From NCBI RefSeq assembly GCF_001975705.1, contig NZ_CP015093.1, positions 1,550,001 to 1,614,000 of the forward strand: DNA of 64,000 nt, given 5' to 3'. Position 1 is the first letter of the stretch. The number at the start of each line of letters is the position of its first letter. Made by a program: the position numbers and the translations under genes. Under the pieces are notes generated by a model. That model had not been told where the DNA came from and did not search any database. It worked only from the letters and a program-made list of their open reading frames with translations. The DNA comes from Salipiger abyssi (lineage in GTDB: Bacteria; Pseudomonadota; Alphaproteobacteria; Rhodobacterales; Rhodobacteraceae). Shown one piece after another: positions 8,259-17,057 of this stretch.

Positions 8259-9827
8259 ATGACCGACCAAGCCCAAGACCGCGTGTATATTTTCGACACG
8301 ACGCTTCGCGACGGCGAACAATCGCCCGGCGCCACCATGACCCATGACGAAAAGCTCGAAATCGCCGAGCTGCTCGAGGATATGGGCGTCGATATCATCG
8401 AGGCGGGCTTCCCCATCGCCTCCGAGGGTGACTTCAAGGCGGTGAAGGACATCGCCGAGCGCAGCAAGGAGACGGTGATCTGCGGCCTCGCCCGCGCCCA
8501 GATCCCCGATATCGACCGCTGCTGGGAGGCAGTGAAACACGCGCCGCGCCCGCGCATCCACACCTTTATCGGCACCTCGCCGCTGCACCGCGCCATTCCC
8601 AACCTCACCATGGACGAGATGGCCGACCGCATCCACGAGACGGTGTCCCACGCCCGCAACCTTTGCGACAATGTGCAATGGTCGCCGATGGACGCGACGC
8701 GGACCGAATGGGATTACCTCTGCCGCGTGGTCGAGATCGCCATCAAGGCCGGCGCCACGACGATCAACATCCCCGATACGGTGGGCTATACCGCGCCGCG
8801 CGAAAGCGCCGATCTCATCAAGCGGCTGATCGAGGCGGTGCCCGGCGCCGACGAGATCATCTTTGCGACGCACTGCCACAACGACCTCGGCATGGCGACG
8901 GCGAACGCGCTGGCCGCCGTCGAGGGCGGCGCGCGGCAGATCGAATGCACGATCAACGGGCTCGGCGAGCGGGCGGGCAACACCGCGCTCGAAGAGGTCG
9001 TCATGGCGCTCAAGACGCGCGGCGACATCATGCCGTTCTTTACCGAGATCGACACGAAAAAGATCATGCATATCTCGCGCCGCGTCTCGACCGTGTCGGG
9101 CTTCCCGGTGCAGTTCAACAAGGCCATCGTCGGCAAGAACGCATTCGCGCATGAGAGCGGCATCCACCAGGACGGCATGCTCAAGAACGCCGAAACCTTC
9201 GAGATCATGCGCCCCGAGGATGTGGGTCTCTCGGCCACCAACCTCGTGATGGGCAAGCATTCGGGCCGCGCCGCGCTGCGCGCCAAGCTCAAGGATCTCG
9301 GCGTCGATGTGGGCGACAACCAGCTCAAGGACATCTTCGTGCGGTTCAAGGAGCTCGCCGACCGCAAGAAGGAAGTCTATGACGAGGACATCCTCGCGCT
9401 GGTCACCGCCACCATGGCGGGCGAGCAGGCCAACCATCTCGAAATCGTCTCGCTCAAGGTGATCTGCGGCACCGGCGGCCCCGCCGAGGCGGTGCTGGAG
9501 ATGGAAGTGGGCGGCCAGGAGATGAGCGCCGACGAATTCGGCGATGGCCCGGTGGACGCGACCTTCAAGGCGGTGCGCAAGCTCTACCCGAACAAGGCGC
9601 GGCTCCAGCTGTATCAGGTGAACGCGGTGACCGAGGGCACCGACGCGCAGGCCACGGTGTCGGTGCGTCTGGAAGAGGACGGCAAGATCGCCACCGGCCA
9701 GTCGGCGGATACCGACACGGTGGTCGCTTCGGCCCGCGCCTATGTGAATGCGCTCAACCGCCTGCATGTGCGCCGCAGCAAAACCGGCGGCGACGTGAAG
9801 GAAATCAGCTACAAGGATGTCAGCTGA
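8259..9827 (+). CDS. leuA: 2-isopropylmalate synthase
   Basis: 522 residues, normal length for LeuA. It condenses acetyl-CoA with 2-oxoisovalerate, the first committed step of leucine biosynthesis. The N-terminal HMGL-like barrel opens with IFDTTLRDGEQSPGATM, where the R-D pair binds substrate and metal. The metal-binding HCHNDLGMATANALAAVEGG lies near residues 206-225, and the second signature ESGIHQDGMLKN further on. The C-terminal LeuA dimer/allosteric domain, where leucine feedback acts, is complete. It stands alone behind a leucine leader peptide and attenuator and ends at a strong hairpin, so it is probably monocistronic. Confidence 0.97.
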   Translation: MTDQAQDRVYIFDTTLRDGEQSPGATMTHDEKLEIAELLEDMGVDIIEAGFPIASEGDFKAVKDIAERSKETVICGLARAQIPDIDRCWEAVKHAPRPRIHTFIGTSPLHRAIPNLTMDEMADRIHETVSHARNLCDNVQWSPMDATRTEWDYLCRVVEIAIKAGATTINIPDTVGYTAPRESADLIKRLIEAVPGADEIIFATHCHNDLGMATANALAAVEGGARQIECTINGLGERAGNTALEEVVMALKTRGDIMPFFTEIDTKKIMHISRRVSTVSGFPVQFNKAIVGKNAFAHESGIHQDGMLKNAETFEIMRPEDVGLSATNLVMGKHSGRAALRAKLKDLGVDVGDNQLKDIFVRFKELADRKKEVYDEDILALVTATMAGEQANHLEIVSLKVICGTGGPAEAVLEMEVGGQEMSADEFGDGPVDATFKAVRKLYPNKARLQLYQVNAVTEGTDAQATVSVRLEEDGKIATGQSADTDTVVASARAYVNALNRLHVRRSKTGGDVKEISYKDVS

Positions 9828-9837
9828 ACCCGGATTC

Positions 9838-9867
9838 CTGCGCGCGCCGTAATCGCGGCGCGCGCAG
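9838..9867. terminator. Bidirectional hairpin after leuA
   Basis: A perfect 12-pair stem CTGCGCGCGCCG / CGGCGCGCGCAG with loop TAATCG. It lies ten bases after the leuA stop and ten bases from the stop of the convergent gene on the - strand, so it can serve both. There is only a short T-poor tail. Confidence 0.7.
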
Positions 9868-9877
9868 GGTATTGCGC

Positions 9878-10960
9878 TCAGGCGGGCAGATCGCCCGCAT
9901 CCGGCTGTATGACCTGATAGTCGAGGTCGAGTGACGCGGCTTCCAGGGCGGCTACATCATCGGCATGATGTGGAGCGTGTGCGAGAGCGTGACCATCCAT
10001 CGGGTTGCCGTTCGGCATCTCGTCCAGCAGGTCGGCCGATGCTGCGATTCCCACCATCGGCGCGCGGTCTTCAACGGATCGGAAGTGAAAGCTGTCCGAG
10101 GCCTCGTCTTCGAAAATACCCAGGGTCTGCATGGCCATATGCACTGTATCCGGCTGGATTGCCTCGCTTTCCGCAGCTTGGGCTTGCAAGGACGGCGCGC
10201 CACCATAGGCCATGTCCTGCGTATCGACGCCGGTGTCTATTCCATGCAAAAGGCGATCGGTCGCGCTAAGCGGATGCGGTCCACCGGAGGACAGGGTCGC
10301 AAAGGCATTGCCCGCCGTATCTCCGCCGACCACAAAGGGCACGCCCTTGACCACGGTCACCATCATCGGACCATAAAGATCCACCCCGAGCGCACCGCCG
10401 CCCGTGTCGAACAGTCCCGCCTCGGCGGGCAGGCGCCAGACCGGGAGATCAATGCCGTTTGGACCGGGGTTTTCGAGAAAATCCTCCTCGAAATCCTCGG
10501 CAATCTCCAACTCGACGAAATGACCGAGGCTGACCGCCGCATTGCGCAGGTTGCGAACGCTGCCGTCGCCTTCCCATTTCATCGAGGAGAGGCCCGCCAT
10601 CCGGCGCCCGGTAAAGAGCATATCGCCGAAAGACGCCTCCGCGACCGCGTCGCGAAGATCGGAACCATCCATCGTGGACCAGCCGGCGACACCCATGGGC
10701 GTCGCCGCAATACCCGCATCCGACGCGACCATATCGCCATATTGCGCGGCCATCCATCTGGCCTGCGCTTGCATATCGACAAAGGAAAGATCGAGCTCTG
10801 GCGCCATGCTCTCGGAGGAAATTCCCGCGACGGAAAAGCCCGACGCCTGGATCGAACCGGTCTCGGAGACGGAAAACCCGTCAGTCTTCGTATCTGCGGC
10901 ACCGAATGCCGCCTCGTTGGCGTGCTGGTCTGCACGCGCCTCATCATTATTGTCGTCCAC
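9878..10960 (-). CDS. Hypothetical acidic protein
   Basis: A 360-residue protein not recognised as any family. It is very acidic, rich in Asp, Glu, Ala, Gly and Met, with no cysteine seen, no signal peptide and no membrane segment. The first 60 and last 100 residues look low-complexity; the centre (FVELEIAEDFEEDF to VTVVKGVPFVVGGD) looks folded. The frame begins with GTG at 10960 without a clear ribosome site, so the true start may lie further in. The acid-rich composition fits the coding habits of this genome better than the basic frame on the other strand. Convergent with leuA. Confidence 0.55.
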   Translation of the reverse strand: MDDNNDEARADQHANEAAFGAADTKTDGFSVSETGSIQASGFSVAGISSESMAPELDLSFVDMQAQARWMAAQYGDMVASDAGIAATPMGVAGWSTMDGSDLRDAVAEASFGDMLFTGRRMAGLSSMKWEGDGSVRNLRNAAVSLGHFVELEIAEDFEEDFLENPGPNGIDLPVWRLPAEAGLFDTGGGALGVDLYGPMMVTVVKGVPFVVGGDTAGNAFATLSSGGPHPLSATDRLLHGIDTGVDTQDMAYGGAPSLQAQAAESEAIQPDTVHMAMQTLGIFEDEASDSFHFRSVEDRAPMVGIAASADLLDEMPNGNPMDGHALAHAPHHADDVAALEAASLDLDYQVIQPDAGDLPA

Positions 10961-11331
10961 AGTGACACACCCACATTTTCAGCCCAAAAGACAGTACGTT
11001 GCCGCAGGGTGCGGCGGCGAAGTGTCGGGCTGGCGGATGCAAAAGCGGCGCTTCCGGGGCATCTCCGTAGGCTTTTCGGAAAAACCGCCGGGCGCGTCGC
11101 GCAAAGGCCGGACGCAAGAACAGGCTTGCCGAAACGCGGCACCGGGAGGATGATGCCGCATACGGAGCGCGCGGCGCTGAACGGGCGCGTTTCCGCCAAG
11201 GATTGAATGACGAACGGGCACGTCATGATTTACGTCGCCGGCAAAGAGGTATTTACAGGGCGCTGCGCAAGCCCGTCCGGATCCCGGGCGGCGCGGAGAA
11301 AGCGGCACGCCAGTCTTTGGCCGGGGCAATC
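10961..11331. other. Intergenic region, 371 bases
   Basis: Lies between the divergent acidic hypothetical gene and the glycosyltransferase gene, so it should hold both promoters. Open frames cross it on both strands but look like shadows. An in-frame ATG at 11203 would extend the glycosyltransferase by 43 residues unlike the family. No repeat, RNA gene or clear promoter hexamer pair was recognised. Confidence 0.5.
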
Positions 11332-12246
11332 ATGACGCAGATCACGATCTTGATGGGAACGCGCAATGGCGAGGCGCATCTGGGCGAACAGCTCGCGTCA
11401 ATCGCCCGGCAGAGCCATCGCGATTGGCAGCTCTGGGTCGGCGACGATGGCTCGACCGATCGTACCCGCGATATCCTCGCCGCCTTCGCCCGGTCTGTTC
11501 CGCAGACGGTGCGGGTGTTCGACGGGCCGCGCCGGGGCGTCGCCGCGAATTTCCTGTCGCTGCTCTGTCATCCGGAATTGCCCGACGGGACGGTCGCCTT
11601 CTGCGACCAGGACGATATCTGGTTTCCGCACCGGCTGCGCCGCGCCATCGACCAGCTCGAAACGGTCGGCCCGCGCGCCGCGCTCTATTGCTCACGCACC
11701 GAGGTCGGCGCGGAGCCGGAGAAACCGCTGGGCACCTCGCCGCTCTGGCCGCGCCCGCCCTCATTCCGCAACGCGCTTATCCAGACGGTGGCCGGCGGCA
11801 ACACCATGGTGATGTCACCTGCCGCCGCCGCCCTGACCCGCGCCGCCGGCACCGATCCGCTGCCGGCCTTTCACGACTGGTGGTTCTACCAGCTCATCGC
11901 CGGGGCGGGCGGCGCGATCCTCTATGACCGGCAACCGACGCTATTCTACCGCCAGCACCACGAGAACCAGCTTGGCCGCAATCGCGGACTGGTCGCCCGC
12001 TATGCCAGGCTCGGGACGATCTGGGAGGGGAAATATCATCACTGGATCACCCGCAACCTCGTCGCGCTCCAGCGCAATCAGCATCTGCTGACCGAGGAGA
12101 ACCGCGCGATCCTGAAGGATTTCGCGGCGCTGCGCCGGCGCAAGGGGGTGGGTGTGCTCGCCGGGTGGCAAAAGCTCGGTCTGCACCGGCAGGGGCGGCT
12201 GGAGACCGCGCTCATGGCCGGGGCCGCGGCGCTCGGGCGGATCTGA
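11332..12246 (+). CDS. Family 2 glycosyltransferase
   Basis: 304 residues from the ATG at 11332, where the typical GT-A start MTQITILMGTRNGEAHLGEQ begins. It transfers a sugar from a nucleotide-sugar donor to a growing glycan. Visible motifs are VGDDGSTDRT (nucleotide binding), the DQDDIWFP motif (metal-binding DxD region) and HDWW near residue 182, a pattern common in rhamnosyltransferase-like members. It lies a few kilobases from CMP-Kdo, mannose-phosphate and sulfation genes, so it probably builds a surface polysaccharide or lipopolysaccharide. The acceptor is unknown. Confidence 0.88.
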   Translation: MTQITILMGTRNGEAHLGEQLASIARQSHRDWQLWVGDDGSTDRTRDILAAFARSVPQTVRVFDGPRRGVAANFLSLLCHPELPDGTVAFCDQDDIWFPHRLRRAIDQLETVGPRAALYCSRTEVGAEPEKPLGTSPLWPRPPSFRNALIQTVAGGNTMVMSPAAAALTRAAGTDPLPAFHDWWFYQLIAGAGGAILYDRQPTLFYRQHHENQLGRNRGLVARYARLGTIWEGKYHHWITRNLVALQRNQHLLTEENRAILKDFAALRRRKGVGVLAGWQKLGLHRQGRLETALMAGAAALGRI

Positions 12247-12258
12247 CCGCCCGCGCGC

Positions 12259-13245
12259 TTACAGCATCGCCGGCAGAACCTGATCCGGCGGGCGGTGACC
12301 GTCGGCAAAGGTCTTGACGTTCAACAGCACCTTTTCGCCCATCTCGATCCGGCCCTCGATCGTGGCCGAGCCCATATGCGGCAGCATCACCACATTGGGC
12401 ATGTTCACCAGATCCGGATTGCCCTTGATGCCGTGCTGATAGACGTCGAGCCCCGCCCCGGCGATCTCGCCCGCCTTCAGCATCCGCGTCAGCGCGCTCT
12501 CGTCGATCACCTCGCCGCGCGAGGTGTTGACGATCACGGCGGAGGGCTTCAGCAGCCGCAGCCGCCGCGCGTTGAGCAGATGGAAGGTCGAGGGCGTGTG
12601 CGGGCAGTTGACCGAGATCACGTCCATTCGCGCGACCATCTGGTCGAGGCTTTCCCACCAGGTCGCCTCAAGCGAGTCCTCAATCTCCGGACGCAGGCGG
12701 CGGCGGTTGTGGTAATGGATCTGCATGCCGAAGGCTTGGGCGCGTTTCGCCACCGCCTGACCGATGCGGCCCATGCCGAGGATGCCCAGCCGCTTGCCGC
12801 CCAGCCGGGTGCCGAGAAAGGCGGTCGGCGCCCAGCCCTGCCATTCGCCGGCCTGCATCACCAGCAGGCCTTCCTGAATCCGCCGGGTCACGCCGAGCAT
12901 CAGCGCCATCACCATGTCAGCGGTGTCGTCGGTCATCACGCCGGGCGTGTTCGAGACGAGGATGCCGCGCCGCCGGGCGGTTTCGACATCGATATGGTCG
13001 ATCCCGGCACCGTAATTCGCGATGAGCTTGAGCCGCTCGCCCGCCTGGCCGATCAGGCCGGCGTCGATCTGGTCGGTGATCGTCGGCACCAGCACATCGG
13101 CCTCCGCCATGGCCTCGGCCAGCTGGGCACGGGTCATCGGCGTGTCGTCCTCGCGCAGGGTCACGTCGAACAGCTCGCTGAGCCGGGTTTCGACCGCTTC
13201 CGGCAAGCGTCGCGTCACGACAACACTCAGGCGTTTCTGAGGCAT
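12259..13245 (-). CDS. D-isomer 2-hydroxyacid dehydrogenase (glyoxylate/hydroxypyruvate reductase type)
   Basis: 328 residues from the ATG at 13245 (GGAAGG upstream). The frame is open further upstream but would overlap the divergent SH3 gene. NAD(P)-binding GMGRIGQAV sits in the Rossmann fold. The catalytic Arg is in NTSRGEVID (about 243) and the catalytic His in LPHMGS (about 290). The usual catalytic Glu of the DVFxxEP segment is not evident: the sequence reads DVYQHGIKGNP, with Gly near the expected place. The family reduces glyoxylate or hydroxypyruvate to glycolate or glycerate. Substrate preference is inferred. The gene points away from SH3 and is tail-to-tail with the glycosyltransferase. 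Confidence 0.9.
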   Translation of the reverse strand: MPQKRLSVVVTRRLPEAVETRLSELFDVTLREDDTPMTRAQLAEAMAEADVLVPTITDQIDAGLIGQAGERLKLIANYGAGIDHIDVETARRRGILVSNTPGVMTDDTADMVMALMLGVTRRIQEGLLVMQAGEWQGWAPTAFLGTRLGGKRLGILGMGRIGQAVAKRAQAFGMQIHYHNRRRLRPEIEDSLEATWWESLDQMVARMDVISVNCPHTPSTFHLLNARRLRLLKPSAVIVNTSRGEVIDESALTRMLKAGEIAGAGLDVYQHGIKGNPDLVNMPNVVMLPHMGSATIEGRIEMGEKVLLNVKTFADGHRPPDQVLPAML

Positions 13246-13350
13246 GGCGCGCCTTCCCTCCCTTTCCATCGCTCGTCCTGAATGGCACAGTGTCTTATGA
13301 GCGTGCGGGGCACAAGAACCCTGCGGAAAAAACGCGGGCAGGACATCGAA

Positions 13351-13851
13351 ATGAGCAAATCCGCTTTGATCGCGGGGCTGGTTGCGGCCCTTCTGGCGGG
13401 CGGCGCCGCGGGCGCCACCGACGAGCGCGGGCCGGTCACCAACCTTCCGCTTCCACGCTATGTTTCGCTCAAGGCCAGCGAGGGCAATGTACGCCGCGGC
13501 CCCTCTCTCACCCACCGCATCGACTGGATCTACAAGCGTCGCGACATGCCGCTGGAGATCATCGCCGAGCATGGCCACTGGCGCCGTGTGCGCGATGCCG
13601 ACGGCGCCGGCGGCTGGGTGCATTACTCGCTGCTGTCGGGGGTGCGCACGGTGCTGGTCGAGCAGGACATGCTGGAGCTGCACAGCCGCGCCGGCGACGG
13701 CATGCCGGTGACCGCCAAGCTGGCGCTGGGCGTGATCGCGCGACTTGGCGACTGTATCGAGGACTGGTGCGAGCTGAGCGCCGGTGGCTATGACGGCTGG
13801 GCCCGGAAAACCGCGCTCTGGGGTGTGGCCCCCGACGAGATTCGCGAATAA
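13351..13851 (+). CDS. Exported bacterial SH3-domain protein (SH3_4 type)
   Basis: 166 residues from the ATG at 13351, the first start that gives a clean signal peptide (SALIAGLVAALLAGGAAGA). Two SH3-like repeats follow: one around KASEGNVRRGPSLTHRIDWIY with WRRVRDADGAGGWVHYSLL, another around WCELSAGGYDGWARKTALWG. Proteins of this type (COG3807) are periplasmic and of uncertain function, probably cell-wall or protein binding. A longer in-frame start at 13282 would put the signal peptide internally and was rejected. Divergent from the 2-hydroxyacid dehydrogenase gene. Confidence 0.85.
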   Translation: MSKSALIAGLVAALLAGGAAGATDERGPVTNLPLPRYVSLKASEGNVRRGPSLTHRIDWIYKRRDMPLEIIAEHGHWRRVRDADGAGGWVHYSLLSGVRTVLVEQDMLELHSRAGDGMPVTAKLALGVIARLGDCIEDWCELSAGGYDGWARKTALWGVAPDEIRE

Positions 13852-13870
13852 CGCGACGTCCTGTGCCCGC

Positions 13871-13894
13871 GTAGGGTGGGCAATTCTGCCCACC
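13871..13894. repeat. Dispersed palindrome A, copy 1
   Basis: GTAGGGTGGGCA followed by ATTC and TGCCCACC. It lies 19 bases after the SH3 gene stop and before the convergent Hint gene end, so it can form a stem in either transcript and may act as terminator. Same core at 31173, 31227, 32759, 33881 and 61760. Confidence 0.75.
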
Positions 13895-13915
13895 ACCTCA
13901 CGCGTTTTGGCCGCC

Positions 13916-14980
13916 TCAGGCCGCCTCGTGCATCAGGATCGCTGCCTCCGAGGTCGACAGGTTGCGACGGGCATAGGCGCCATAGCTGTGCGGATCGTCC
14001 TTGATCCGCGGCATCATGTGAAGCAGCCGCGCCCGGTCATGCTCGCTGATCGTGGAAAGCGCCGTGTTCGAGGGGTGGAAGCTCTCGGTGCCGACGCCAT
14101 TGGCGAACAGCACCTCGTGGCGCGGCAGCATCAGGTGGATATAGGTCACCTCGCGCACCGCCAGATCGCGCTGCACCGTCTCGCCATTGACCAGATCCCT
14201 GGCGGCGACCAACACCTCCGGCGTGTTGAACAGCGCCTGCGCCACCGGCCCGGTCAGCAGCATGCGATGTTCGGGTGAGACGAGGAAGTCGGCATGGGGA
14301 TGCTCCAGCCCCAGCGCACCCGCGCGGAACCGGATCGGTCGCAGCATCGGCATCGCAAAGAGCCGCGCGCCGCTCATCCGGCGGCTGCCGATCCACTGCA
14401 CCTCCTGCGCGCCATTGTCGCGCGTCTGCACTCTGTCGCCCTCGCGCAGGGTTTCCACCGGGACCGGTCCGCCCGGGGTGAGAATGCTGGTGCCCGGCGT
14501 AAAACAGATCACACCACCCGTCTGTTCCGCATTCGCATGCTTGACCGAAGGCGACAGGGTGGCATGCACAACCCAGAGATCGACGCCCGCGGGAGGGATC
14601 TCATCGAGGAACATCAGCAGCGGTCGCGCCGCCCCATCGACCTCGATAACCGTGACCGTATAGCTCTGTGTGCCGTCGGTCGCCACGAAGGTGGTGTCCG
14701 ACATCGGATGCGCCGCATCGACCTCGTCGAGCTGCGTCGTGTTCTTGACCGCCGCGCCTATCAAGCGCCGCACCATATGCGCCGCCCGCAGGCGGACATT
14801 CGTGTCGCCATCGGCCTGTTGCAGTTCCAGGAGCCCTGAAGGGCCGTCCACCCGAACGACCTCGCCGCGCCACGACCACGCCACCCCCGGATGAAGGGAT
14901 GACAGAGGCGCGGCCTCAAGCCCATCTATACTCGTCTGCAACCAGGAAATGACGAACGTGCCCCGAAAGCCCGTTCCCAT
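13916..14980 (-). CDS. Hint-domain (Hedgehog/intein-type) protein
   Basis: 354 residues. The first 150 residues have no recognised domain. The Hint core starts at GVICFTPGTSILTPGG near residue 157, with the conserved Cys expected to start a thioester shift. VETLREGDRVQTRDNGAQEV and HPHADFLVSPEHRMLL follow, typical of the Hint_2 domain found in many Rhodobacteraceae exported or RTX-linked proteins. No signal peptide or RTX repeats are visible. Such domains may self-cleave or anchor proteins; the role here is unknown. Tail-to-tail with the SH3 gene. Confidence 0.85.
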   Translation of the reverse strand: MGTGFRGTFVISWLQTSIDGLEAAPLSSLHPGVAWSWRGEVVRVDGPSGLLELQQADGDTNVRLRAAHMVRRLIGAAVKNTTQLDEVDAAHPMSDTTFVATDGTQSYTVTVIEVDGAARPLLMFLDEIPPAGVDLWVVHATLSPSVKHANAEQTGGVICFTPGTSILTPGGPVPVETLREGDRVQTRDNGAQEVQWIGSRRMSGARLFAMPMLRPIRFRAGALGLEHPHADFLVSPEHRMLLTGPVAQALFNTPEVLVAARDLVNGETVQRDLAVREVTYIHLMLPRHEVLFANGVGTESFHPSNTALSTISEHDRARLLHMMPRIKDDPHSYGAYARRNLSTSEAAILMHEAA

Positions 14981-15318
14981 GTGCCCGAATACCCTACTCG
15001 TTTTTTATTATGAAAGAAGCTTTACCAGACGGCACGGAAACTGCCTAGCGCAGGTGGCACGATTCTGCCGCCACAAGGTATCGATGATGAAAATGTTGCA
15101 GTGATAGCACAAGGTTAACAGATCGTGTACTTTTTGAGAGGCCGAGGTTCAACTCTGCGAGGATGGGCTAAGCAAGAGGTGCAATCATAAGCTGTCAGCT
15201 ATGTCGCCCACAGCAGCGAAGCGCCCCTCACAGGCGATCATCCCGGTCGTCAGGAGAGCCCGTTGGACAGCGCCGCTCTGGCGGGGTAACAGGCAATACG
15301 TTCAGAACGGTAGCCCCG
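14981..15318. other. Intergenic region, 338 bases, with AT-rich part
   Basis: Lies between the divergent Hint gene and kdsD. Positions 15000-15180 are clearly richer in A/T than the surroundings and include a T-rich run near 15000-15008. Promoters for both genes must be here. No confident -35/-10 pair, RNA gene or repeat was identified. Confidence 0.5.
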
Positions 15319-16272
15319 ATGACCCAGACGCCTTCCGACATTGCCCGCACCGTGCTCGCGACAGAGTCCTCCGCGCTGACCCGGCTTGCCGACGAGCTGC
15401 CGGTCGCCTTCGACGATGTCATCACGCTGCTGCTGCATATCAACGGACGTATCATCGTCTCGGGCATGGGAAAGTCCGGCCATGTGGCGGGCAAGATCGC
15501 CGCGACGCTGGCCTCGACCGGCGCGCCGGCGCAGGTGGTGCATCCGGGCGAGGCGAGCCATGGCGATCTCGGCATGATCACCACCGAGGATGTGGTGATA
15601 CTGATCTCCAATTCCGGCGAGACCCGCGAGCTGGCCGACATGATCGCCCATTGCGCGCGCTTTGCGATCCCGATGATCGCCATGACGCGCCGCGCCGAAA
15701 GCACGCTGGCACGCTCGGCCGATCATGTGCTGCTGATGCCCGACGCGCCCGAGGCCTGCGCCATCGGCATGGCGCCCACCACCTCGACCACCATGGCCAT
15801 GGCGCTGGGGGATGCGCTGGCCGTGGCGCTGATGCAGAAGCGCGGCTTCGACCGCGAGAACTTCCTCGCCTTCCACCCCGGCGGCACGCTCGGCGCGCAG
15901 CTTCTGCGGGTCTCGGCGGTCATGCACCGGGGCGAAGAGCTGCCCGTCGTCGCCCCCGATACGCCGATGGGCGAGACGCTGGTGGTGATGTCGCAGAAAG
16001 GCTTTGGCGTCGCCGCGCTGGTCGAGGACGGCAAGCTTATCGGCGTGATCACCGACGGCGACCTTCGCCGCAACCTGGAGGGGCTCATGACCCGCACCGC
16101 CGGCGCTGTCGCCACCCGCAACCCGCGCAGCGTCTCGCCCGACGCGCTGCTGACCGAAGCGCTCGGCGTGATGAATGCCGGCAAGATCTCCTCGCTCTTC
16201 GCGGTCGAGGACGACGGCACGCTGGTCGGCCTCGTGCATATCCACGACGCGCTGCGGGCAGGTGTGGCATGA
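15319..16272 (+). CDS. kdsD: Arabinose-5-phosphate isomerase (KpsF/GutQ/KdsD family)
   Basis: 317 residues, typical length. It interconverts ribulose-5-phosphate and arabinose-5-phosphate, the first step toward Kdo. The N-terminal SIS sugar-isomerase domain holds VSGMGKSGHVAGKIAATLAS and SNSGETREL. Two CBS domains occupy about residues 205-317. First of three genes (kdsD-kdsB-kdsA) that overlap by ATGA and together make CMP-Kdo. Kdo is needed for lipopolysaccharide core, and in capsule producers for capsule linkers, so the paralogue name kpsF is also possible. Confidence 0.93.
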   Translation: MTQTPSDIARTVLATESSALTRLADELPVAFDDVITLLLHINGRIIVSGMGKSGHVAGKIAATLASTGAPAQVVHPGEASHGDLGMITTEDVVILISNSGETRELADMIAHCARFAIPMIAMTRRAESTLARSADHVLLMPDAPEACAIGMAPTTSTTMAMALGDALAVALMQKRGFDRENFLAFHPGGTLGAQLLRVSAVMHRGEELPVVAPDTPMGETLVVMSQKGFGVAALVEDGKLIGVITDGDLRRNLEGLMTRTAGAVATRNPRSVSPDALLTEALGVMNAGKISSLFAVEDDGTLVGLVHIHDALRAGVA

Positions 16273-17057
16273 GCGCGGTCGTCTTCATCCCCGCCCGCTA
16301 CGCCTCGAGCCGCTATCCCGGCAAGCCGCTGGTCGCGCTGACCGGCGCCACGGGCGAGAAAAAGACCCTGATCCAGCGCGCCTGGGAGGCGGCCAAGACC
16401 GTCAAGGGCGCCGATGCGGTCTATGTGCTCACCGATGACGACCGCATCGCCGAGGCGGCGCGCGGTTTCGGCGCCGAGGTTCTGATGACCTCGTCCGAGG
16501 CGCGCAACGGCACCGAGCGCTGCGCCGAGGGTGTGGCGCAGCTTGCCTCCCCGCCCGAAACGGTGATCAACCTTCAGGGCGACGCGCCGCTGACCCCGCC
16601 CTGGTTCGTCGAGGCGCTGATCGAGCGCATGCGCGACCCGGCGGTCGAGATGGCGACACCGGTGCTGCGCACCGACCGCGAGACGCTGGTGCATTTCGTC
16701 ACCGACCGCCAGCAGGGCCGCGTCGGCGGCACCACCGCTGTGATGCGCGGCGATGGCAGCGCGCTCTATTTCTCCAAGGAAGTGCTGCCCTATGTGGGCG
16801 ATCTCGAATCCCCGCCCGAGGTCTGGCACCATGTCGGCGTCTACGGCTATCGCCCGGAGGCGCTGCGCCGCTATGCCGGCTGGGCCGAGGGGCCGCTGGA
16901 AAAGGCCGAGGGGCTGGAGCAGCTTCGCTTTCTCGAAAACGGCGTACCGGTGACCTGCGTGCCGGTTGAGGCGCGCGGCCGGGTGTTCTGGGAACTCAAC
17001 AACCCCGTGGATGTCGCCCGCATCGAGTCGGTATTGCAAAAGGAGGGCATCGCATGA
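16269..17057 (+). CDS. kdsB: 3-deoxy-manno-octulosonate cytidylyltransferase (CMP-Kdo synthetase)
   Basis: 262 residues. It activates Kdo with CTP. The N-terminal FIPARYASSRYPGKPL is the nucleotide-binding signature. NGTERCAEG and INLQGDAPL (metal-binding Asp) follow, and HVGVYGYRPEAL is a further family motif. The ATG at 16269 overlaps the kdsD stop and the end overlaps kdsA, so the three are probably translated as a coupled unit. It acts in the cytoplasm before Kdo transfer. Confidence 0.94.
   Translation: MSAVVFIPARYASSRYPGKPLVALTGATGEKKTLIQRAWEAAKTVKGADAVYVLTDDDRIAEAARGFGAEVLMTSSEARNGTERCAEGVAQLASPPETVINLQGDAPLTPPWFVEALIERMRDPAVEMATPVLRTDRETLVHFVTDRQQGRVGGTTAVMRGDGSALYFSKEVLPYVGDLESPPEVWHHVGVYGYRPEALRRYAGWAEGPLEKAEGLEQLRFLENGVPVTCVPVEARGRVFWELNNPVDVARIESVLQKEGIA

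Noticed and set aside
4874..8347. An open frame of 1157 codons on the + strand
   Set aside because: It lies opposite the SGNH/RTX gene and is rich in Arg, His, Pro and Gln with no domain. High-GC DNA often leaves the antisense frame open. The - strand frame carries signal peptide, motifs and repeats.
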